From: Photobacterium obscurum
GTDB lineage: Bacteria; Pseudomonadota; Gammaproteobacteria; Enterobacterales; Vibrionaceae
Direction of reading: 5' to 3'
Assembly (NCBI RefSeq): GCF_026191635.1
Contig: NZ_JAKRRW010000011.1
Span: forward strand, 62,001-126,000
Length of the DNA stretch: 64,000 nt
Each line of letters begins with the position of its first letter. Position 1 is the stretch's first letter. The translations under genes were made by a program, and so were the position numbers. Of the stretch, positions 58,508 through 64,000 are shown in pieces. Under the pieces are notes generated by a model. It was not told where the DNA came from. It made no database searches and saw nothing but the letters and a program-made list of their open reading frames with translations.

Positions 58508-60871
58508 TCATTTCTCCTGCTGGGCTAACCAGTCTTTGAGCACGCTTAGATCATTCTGGTAGCCATCTTTGATTTCATCGACCCAATCATTGATATTTTC
58601 CCACCAAGCCGGTAACTCCGGTGACTGGGCCTTCTGGGCTACCTGCTGGATATGCTTCAAGCCGATAGAGCCTGCTGCTCCTTTAATCTTATGCGCTTCA
58701 AACTTAATGCCGTCTTTGTCCTTGGCTGTCATATTCGAATCCAAGATGGCAATATACTCGGGCATTTTTTCTTCGAACATCGCAATACTTTGATATACGG
58801 GCTGAGTGCCGACAATATCTACGTATGATGTCAGCATCTCCAGATCCAGTAACTGGTTGACCATTTCATCACTAGGCACATTATTGTCTTGCTCTGGTAA
58901 CGGCTCTTCCATCTCCTCATCCTCATCAATCGGGCAAGTAAGTACCAGTCGCTGGATCACATCAGTAATCGCCTTAACACTCAAAGGCTTACTCAGCGCA
59001 TCATCCATGCCTTTTTCAAGATATTCGGCCTTGTCCTTAATCACATTGGCGGTCAGTGCCACCAATGCCGGTAGATAGTCATACTTTTCGCGTAATATTC
59101 TGGCGATATCGAATCCCGTCATATCCGGTAGCTGAATATCGAGCAATACTAAATCATAGGCTTCGGGATCAAACATCTCCAACGCTTCGTCGCCACGCAT
59201 GGCAACCGTAACTTCGTGGCCAAGACTTTCAAGCAGCGCCTTGGCAACGGTTATATTCAGCTCTATATCTTCGACCATGAAGATATTCAGGCCGACTTGC
59301 GGCACCGCAGGCATCACATCCTCTTCCTGCACGCTGTCAACCAGCGGAACACGGATAGTAACGGTAAAGGTACTGCCCTCACCCACTTCCGAAGAGACGG
59401 TGATATCGCCGCCCATCATCTGGACTAGCTGACGCGATACCGCCAGACCGATACCTGTGCCAACGGCATGCAGGTTGTCACTGCCGTCCTTGACCTGATA
59501 ATACATGGCGAAAATTTTATCGAGCTCGGTATCAGGTATTCCGATCCCACTGTCTTCGACTTCGAAGGTAATTTCAGCCTGCTGCTCAACTATCTCACTG
59601 CTGACCGACAGTATCACACCACCTTCTTTAGTAAATTTGGTCGCGTTACTGACCAGGTTCCATAGCACCTGGCGCAAGCGGGTGCTGTCAACTTCGATAC
59701 AGCTCGGCAGATCCGTTAAGCGCTCGAGATCAAATCGCAGCCCTTTCTGCTCGGCCATCAGCCCGGAGATATTCTCCATCTCGACCACAAACTCTTTGAA
59801 ATCAAGAGGCTTAGGCAGCAACTCCAAGCGCCTGCGGTCTGACTTGTCCATGTCGATAATGTCATTGAAAATATTACCGAGGGTGATAGCGCTGACGTGG
59901 ATCGTCCGCATATAGCCACGTTGCTCTTCATTAAGCTTGGTCTCCAGCAACATTCGGCTCAGGCCAACAATACCGTTAAGCGGGGTGCGCAGCTCGTGGC
60001 TAATCGTTGAGATAAAGGCCGTTTTATCTCGGCTCGCTTTCTCTTGCGCATCCTGATATTGCTTGCGTTCGGTAATATCCCGGCCAAAGCCCATCAGGCC
60101 CAGGCGGCGCCCGTCGCGGCTATAGAACGGCACTTTGCGCAGTTCAAAAATCGCTTTGCGGCCATCTGGATACTCCAACCACTGCTCATAGGTCAGCGAG
60201 AGACTCTGGGAGAAGACCTGCTGATCCGTCTCAACAATCTTGCTCGCAACCTCCTCGCTATAGACATCCCACGGGGTCAGGCCCACCAGCTGTTTTTCGG
60301 TTCGGTCTGTCAGCTCTTCCATCGCACGGTTACACCCCGAGAACTGACCTTTTTCATTACGGTAGTAAATCAAATCCGGTGAGGCATCGAGGAATGACTT
60401 GAGCAGGGCACTTTGCTCGGCCAGCTCCAGCTGGGCATTTTCTCGCTGGTACACCTCGTTTTCCAAGTCCTGCATCGCTATCTGGCGTGCTTCCTCGGCT
60501 TTCTCCCGCTCTTCTATTTCCTGATTGAGCTGGGCAATATTCGCCTGCAGCTGCTTGTTGAGCTGCATATCACGGGAGCGCATCTCTTCTAATTTAGTGA
60601 CCAGCTTTGACAGCCGCTGACGCGAGTCTTCTAACTGATCCACCACAACCGAGAGAAAATACACCGCCCATGGGGTGATTAGCAGCCCAAAGAATACGGA
60701 GCGCACGATATCAATATCATGCACTTCCCCCTGCAGCACCAGAGTTACCCCGACCTGCACCACGACAGCCAGGGCCACCAAGGCCAGCGCCAGTAATAAA
60801 CTGAATCTGACGATACCGAGCTTAACCAGCAAGTCGACATAGAACTGAGCCAGCACTTTGATTTGTTTCAT
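58508..60871 (-). CDS. arcB: Aerobic respiration control sensor kinase ArcB
   Basis: Hybrid histidine kinase that phosphorylates ArcA in response to quinone redox state. The 787 residues contain two membrane helices (about 22-78), a coiled coil (80-155), a PAS domain (about 155-268), dimerisation/phosphoacceptor H292 (FISTISHELRTPLNG), ATP-binding domain (GIGIGIPDT-type SGIGIP, GTGIGLAVS), receiver D578 and HPt H727 (EAHKIKGAAGSIGL). Of the two PAS cysteines that form the redox switch in E. coli, C180 is present but position 241 is isoleucine. It is co-oriented with the lipoprotein and the GGDEF gene. Confidence 0.96.
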   Translation of the reverse strand: MKQIKVLAQFYVDLLVKLGIVRFSLLLALALVALAVVVQVGVTLVLQGEVHDIDIVRSVFFGLLITPWAVYFLSVVVDQLEDSRQRLSKLVTKLEEMRSRDMQLNKQLQANIAQLNQEIEEREKAEEARQIAMQDLENEVYQRENAQLELAEQSALLKSFLDASPDLIYYRNEKGQFSGCNRAMEELTDRTEKQLVGLTPWDVYSEEVASKIVETDQQVFSQSLSLTYEQWLEYPDGRKAIFELRKVPFYSRDGRRLGLMGFGRDITERKQYQDAQEKASRDKTAFISTISHELRTPLNGIVGLSRMLLETKLNEEQRGYMRTIHVSAITLGNIFNDIIDMDKSDRRRLELLPKPLDFKEFVVEMENISGLMAEQKGLRFDLERLTDLPSCIEVDSTRLRQVLWNLVSNATKFTKEGGVILSVSSEIVEQQAEITFEVEDSGIGIPDTELDKIFAMYYQVKDGSDNLHAVGTGIGLAVSRQLVQMMGGDITVSSEVGEGSTFTVTIRVPLVDSVQEEDVMPAVPQVGLNIFMVEDIELNITVAKALLESLGHEVTVAMRGDEALEMFDPEAYDLVLLDIQLPDMTGFDIARILREKYDYLPALVALTANVIKDKAEYLEKGMDDALSKPLSVKAITDVIQRLVLTCPIDEDEEMEEPLPEQDNNVPSDEMVNQLLDLEMLTSYVDIVGTQPVYQSIAMFEEKMPEYIAILDSNMTAKDKDGIKFEAHKIKGAAGSIGLKHIQQVAQKAQSPELPAWWENINDWVDEIKDGYQNDLSVLKDWLAQQEK

Positions 60872-60971
60872 TATTTATTCCTACCAATGAAAGGCTGCTA
60901 CCATGATAATCGTCGCGACGACAGAACCAAAGGATAAGCACCACAGTTATCTCAATTTGCCCAGATATAAC

Positions 60972-60992
60972 AAAGCCTGCTGGCGCAGGCTT
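60972..60992 (-). terminator. Hairpin after the GGDEF gene
   Basis: Stem AAGCCTGC / GCAGGCTT with a 4-nt loop; on the minus strand the tail is TTTGTTAT. Probable terminator between the sensor gene and arcB. Confidence 0.7.
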
Positions 60993-61014
60993 CAATATAG
61001 TTGAAATGTCTCTC

Positions 61015-62886
61015 TCAGAAGTCGTCGTTGTCTGACATCGACATCGTACAGTTTCGCCCCGCCGCCTTGGCTTTATACAAGGCGATATCGGCCAATTCAA
61101 CCAATTCACCATAGTCCTGGCTCGGTAGCGGCGTGACCGTGGCAACCCCGAGGCTAACAGTAAGCGTGGTTCCCACCTCAGAATACATATGGGTGATCCC
61201 TTTTTCAGCCAGAGCCTGGTGTACTTTCGCCGCAATCAACTCGCCGCCTCTCAGATCGGTGTTCGGCAGCAAAAACGCAAACTCCTCACCTCCGTAGCGC
61301 GCCACCTCGTCGGTCTCTCGCCTCACCACAGAGCGGAACACCTTCGCTACCTCACGCAGCGCAAAATCCCCCTGCTGGTGGCCATAGTTATCATTAAACG
61401 CTTTAAAGTTATCAATATCACATAGCACCAGCGTCAACGGATTTTGCTCACGAACATGGCCATGCCATAGCTTACGCAGCTGTTCATCAAAGCTGCGACG
61501 GTTGGCAACCTTGGTCAGGCTGTCGATAAAGCTCAGCTCCTGCAGCTCCATAATCGCATCTGCAAGCTGCTGCTCGGCCATCTTCCGCTCAGTCACATCC
61601 CTGGCCATCACCAACACGCCTTTAGCCCCATCGGTCGGATCACAATACGGCGACTTCACGACTTCATACCAAATAGGGGTACCGTCTTCCAAAATCACAT
61701 AATCATCAGTTTTGAGCGTCACCCCCTGCTCCATAACCTGCTGATCAGTTTCCCGGAAAACCTGCCATTTGTCGGGATCGAGCACATCTGCCGCAGATTT
61801 CCCCAGCAGATCTTCCGTGCTGCAACCCAGTGAACGGGCAAATGGCTCATTACAGCCAGCATAGACGCCATGCTCATTATAGATACCAATCGGATCCGTA
61901 CTGGCATTCAAAATGGTATCAAGCACCGTATTACGCTGCGCCAGCGCTTGCTCGGTTATTTCACGCTTTTCTATTTCCTGTTTGAGGCTTTCCTGCATTT
62001 CATGCCAGTCTGTGACATCGTGGCTAATACTCAGCGTGCCAACAGCCTCACCATTGTCTCCAATTAACTGGGTTTTATTGGTTTCAAACAACCGGCTGGA
62101 ACCATCTGGTGCCGTCGTCCAAGTATGGAGCGAGTTATTGATAACAGAAAAATCATCATCATCCATAACCCCTTCATCGATCCGCCCGCGCCAGAAGCGG
62201 TCAAAGGATTTATTGGTCCCGATAATACGGCCAGATTTATCCTGGAAATATACCAGTTCAGACAGCGAGTTCAGCACCTGCTGGAATACCCGTTGTTCCT
62301 GCTCCAGTTTCGAATGCGAGGCCAGCTTCGATTTCGGTTTGACAAAAAACAACAGCCAAGCAGCTTGCCACTTATAGCGTATCGGCTGGCCGGACACATT
62401 CAGGGACATTACCCGCCCCTGGGCGAGCTGAATTTCTTCCTTTACATCACGAAAGCCGCGATGGCTGGAAAAAGGACGCAAAATATCGGCAATCATCTGC
62501 GGGTTTAGCTCATCGGGATACAGGTAGCGATGACCGAGCTTGCGCACCCCCAACAGTTCTCGACAGCTTTTATTGCCATAAAGCAGTACACCGTCTTTTT
62601 TTCTGACAATGGCAACCGCTACAGGCATATGGGTCAGAGTGGCATGAAGTTTACGAAATGAAGATGAATCAAGATGATGCAGGATCAAAACCAACAGCCC
62701 GCCACCGACAATGGTCATCAGAGTCATCAGGGAAAAGACCAGGATCGAGCTATTCAAGCTATCGACCGCACCTGCTGCCAGTACCGGAAGTGGAGAAAGC
62801 AATGCAGTCAGGGGGAACAAACAACGAAAAGCCCCCCGGGCAAGTATCCGAGGGGCGTTCCGGATGGATATCCGACGGGATTTCAT
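61015..62886 (-). CDS. PAS-GGDEF sensor (predicted diguanylate cyclase)
   Basis: 623-residue membrane protein predicted to make cyclic di-GMP. From the chosen start: basic N-terminus, two hydrophobic segments (about 20-72), three PAS-like domains (about 80-190, 205-320, 335-450) and a GGDEF domain. The active site is YGGEEF (GGEEF at about 532-536), and the inhibitory I-site RxxD (RETD) lies five residues before it, so product feedback is likely. I choose the ATG at 62886; an open frame continues 27 codons upstream. Downstream arcB is 140 bp away. Cyclic di-GMP may in turn reach VpsR, encoded elsewhere in the window. Confidence 0.9.
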   Translation of the reverse strand: MKSRRISIRNAPRILARGAFRCLFPLTALLSPLPVLAAGAVDSLNSSILVFSLMTLMTIVGGGLLVLILHHLDSSSFRKLHATLTHMPVAVAIVRKKDGVLLYGNKSCRELLGVRKLGHRYLYPDELNPQMIADILRPFSSHRGFRDVKEEIQLAQGRVMSLNVSGQPIRYKWQAAWLLFFVKPKSKLASHSKLEQEQRVFQQVLNSLSELVYFQDKSGRIIGTNKSFDRFWRGRIDEGVMDDDDFSVINNSLHTWTTAPDGSSRLFETNKTQLIGDNGEAVGTLSISHDVTDWHEMQESLKQEIEKREITEQALAQRNTVLDTILNASTDPIGIYNEHGVYAGCNEPFARSLGCSTEDLLGKSAADVLDPDKWQVFRETDQQVMEQGVTLKTDDYVILEDGTPIWYEVVKSPYCDPTDGAKGVLVMARDVTERKMAEQQLADAIMELQELSFIDSLTKVANRRSFDEQLRKLWHGHVREQNPLTLVLCDIDNFKAFNDNYGHQQGDFALREVAKVFRSVVRRETDEVARYGGEEFAFLLPNTDLRGGELIAAKVHQALAEKGITHMYSEVGTTLTVSLGVATVTPLPSQDYGELVELADIALYKAKAAGRNCTMSMSDNDDF

Positions 62887-63059
62887 GAACGTTTCTCGAA
62901 CATCTAATCCCCCGATCCAACAATCAGGGTTTCTGATTGAGCTAGAGCAATGACTAACCGCATGCATATAAATTGAATAGTTACTTATTAGACTCCCGGT
63001 AATCTAACATATTTCTGCTGCGATCCTATATACCCACTTAATTTCAAGATAAAGCCGCG

Positions 63060-63090
63060 ATTTTTGACGCCGAGGTTCAGCGTCAAAAAT
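63060..63090 (-). terminator. Hairpin after the YhcC-like gene
   Basis: Perfect 11-bp stem ATTTTTGACGC / GCGTCAAAAAT around a 9-nt loop, between the radical SAM gene and the GGDEF gene. AT-rich ends, but no clean T-run. Confidence 0.6.
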
Positions 63091-63169
63091 TAGCAACATT
63101 CAGTTATCCCTATACTTTTTCAATAAAAACAGTTACTAGTGATTACTGAACTGGACAATTTTACGTAGA

Positions 63170-64000
63170 TCACTTGGCTATTGGCTGATACACAAATGGC
63201 TTGCCTAACGCACTGCCCTGAGCCCCCAGGCGGTCAAGGGTACGGCCAATTTCCGTCATCGCCAACCAGCGGTTCTCGCACCAGGTCGGCGCCAGCAAAG
63301 TCGGCCGGCGAGCACTCGCTGATACACGATGGTAAACGATCTCTGGTGGTGTCAGGCGGATCATCTCTGACGCAATATCGGCATAATCGTCCAAACTCAG
63401 AGCCTCCAGCCGATCGGCCTTCCAGGCCTGCCCCATCTTACTGCCTTCGACTATATGCAACGGATGCAGCTTAATCCCATCGACACCGACATCAACGGTA
63501 CGCTTGATAGTATCGATATTGTCCGCTTTGGTGTCGCCCGGCAAACCAACAATCAGATGCGTACAGACTTTTATTCCTAGTGCACGGGCACGCTTGGTGA
63601 TCTGCTCGTAACAGGCAAAATCATGACCGCGATTAATTCGTTTGAGTGTTTTATCGTTGGCCGTTTGCAATCCAAGCTCAAGCCAAATCTCATACCCCTG
63701 CTCACAGTAGCTGGCTAGCAATTCCAATACCGCATCTGGTACGCAGTCCGGGCGGGTGCCCACACATAATCCGACAATATCTGCCGACTGCAACGCTTCT
63801 TCATACATGCTTTTCAGTAGCTGTACTTCGGCATAGGTATTGGTGTAAGCCTGAAAGTAGGCGAGATAGCGCTTTGCTCTATCCGTTTGCGCGGCGCGCT
63901 GTGCCAATTGCTGACTGATCGGCAAATACTGAGCCTGCTCGTCTGCAAAAGATGCGACATTGCAAAACGTACAGCCGCCACGACCAATCGTGCCATCACG
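63170..64000 (-). CDS. Radical SAM protein of the YhcC family (partial)
   Basis: The 5' end lies beyond the window; 276 codons are visible. The first visible residues RDGTIGRGGCTFCNVASF contain the second and third cysteines of the CxxxCxxC iron-sulfur motif; the first must be just outside. The rest (VGLCVGTRPDCVPDAVLELL, LGLQTANDKTLKRINRGH and HLIVGLPGDTK) fits the YhcC/TIGR01212 family, related to oxygen-independent coproporphyrinogen oxidases. Function unsettled. In E. coli yhcC is next to arcB, as here, with gltBD beyond. An internal ATG-like start at 63925 is not the real start. Confidence 0.93.
   Translation of the reverse strand, partial: RDGTIGRGGCTFCNVASFADEQAQYLPISQQLAQRAAQTDRAKRYLAYFQAYTNTYAEVQLLKSMYEEALQSADIVGLCVGTRPDCVPDAVLELLASYCEQGYEIWLELGLQTANDKTLKRINRGHDFACYEQITKRARALGIKVCTHLIVGLPGDTKADNIDTIKRTVDVGVDGIKLHPLHIVEGSKMGQAWKADRLEALSLDDYADIASEMIRLTPPEIVYHRVSASARRPTLLAPTWCENRWLAMTEIGRTLDRLGAQGSALGKPFVYQPIAK

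Overview
The window is a chromosomal segment from a member of the Vibrionaceae, most likely a Photobacterium or close relative. The main evidence is the gene order: rpsT next to a HlyU-type ArsR regulator, then nhaR and a Na+/phosphate symporter; vpsR close to tas and mutH; and the thr operon, aceK, arcA and arcB close together. Almost every gene is a recognisable housekeeping or ecological gene. I see no rRNA or tRNA genes, no CRISPR array and no prophage. The genus is inferred from overall resemblance only.

Layout. 1-9.5 kb: start of carA, then dapB, ispH, fkpB, lspA, ileS, ribF and murJ, all on the minus strand (lysine, isoprenoid, lipoprotein, isoleucyl-tRNA, flavin and peptidoglycan functions). 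9.6-14.6 kb: rpsT, hlyU-like regulator, nhaR, a small secreted protein, nhaA and the Na+/Pi symporter (sodium and phosphate homeostasis). 14.7-23.5 kb: thyA, lgt, a TauE-type permease, ptsP, rppH, a non-coding block rich in DnaA boxes, mutH and tas. 23.5-31 kb: two very small genes, vpsR, a dicarboxylate symporter, a lipoprotein, lysS and prfB (with the programmed +1 frameshift). 31-42 kb: recJ, dsbC, xerD, fldB, brnQ, trmN6, srmB, yaaA and an alanine/sodium symporter. 42-48 kb: a DUF3545-like protein, a hemerythrin-like protein, ung, a possible 42-codon gene, nfo, grcA and a second dicarboxylate symporter. 48-53 kb: thrC, thrB, thrA and the threonine leader/attenuator. 53-64 kb: aceK, an outer-membrane-like protein, an RraA-like protein, a DUF3293-like protein, arcA, a lipoprotein, arcB, a GGDEF sensor and the 3' part of a YhcC-like radical SAM gene.

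Two functional themes recur. One is redox and oxygen adaptation: ArcA, ArcB, GrcA, AceK, YaaA, FldB, the hemerythrin-like protein, and perfect FNR boxes in front of grcA and in the arcA upstream region. The other is genome maintenance: MutH, Ung, Nfo, RecJ and XerD.

The most interesting non-coding features are these. (1) The 845-bp rppH-mutH gap holds a cluster of DnaA-box-like sites in the same gene neighbourhood as E. coli DARS2, including two copies of one paired-box motif. (2) A 262-bp MITE-like palindrome flanked by CTAG lies between rppH and ptsP. (3) Two different perfect 7-bp tandem repeats each lie between a stop codon and a hairpin. (4) Two FNR boxes upstream of grcA are spaced exactly 53 bp apart. 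ArcB and DsbC each lack cysteines that are known in the E. coli proteins.
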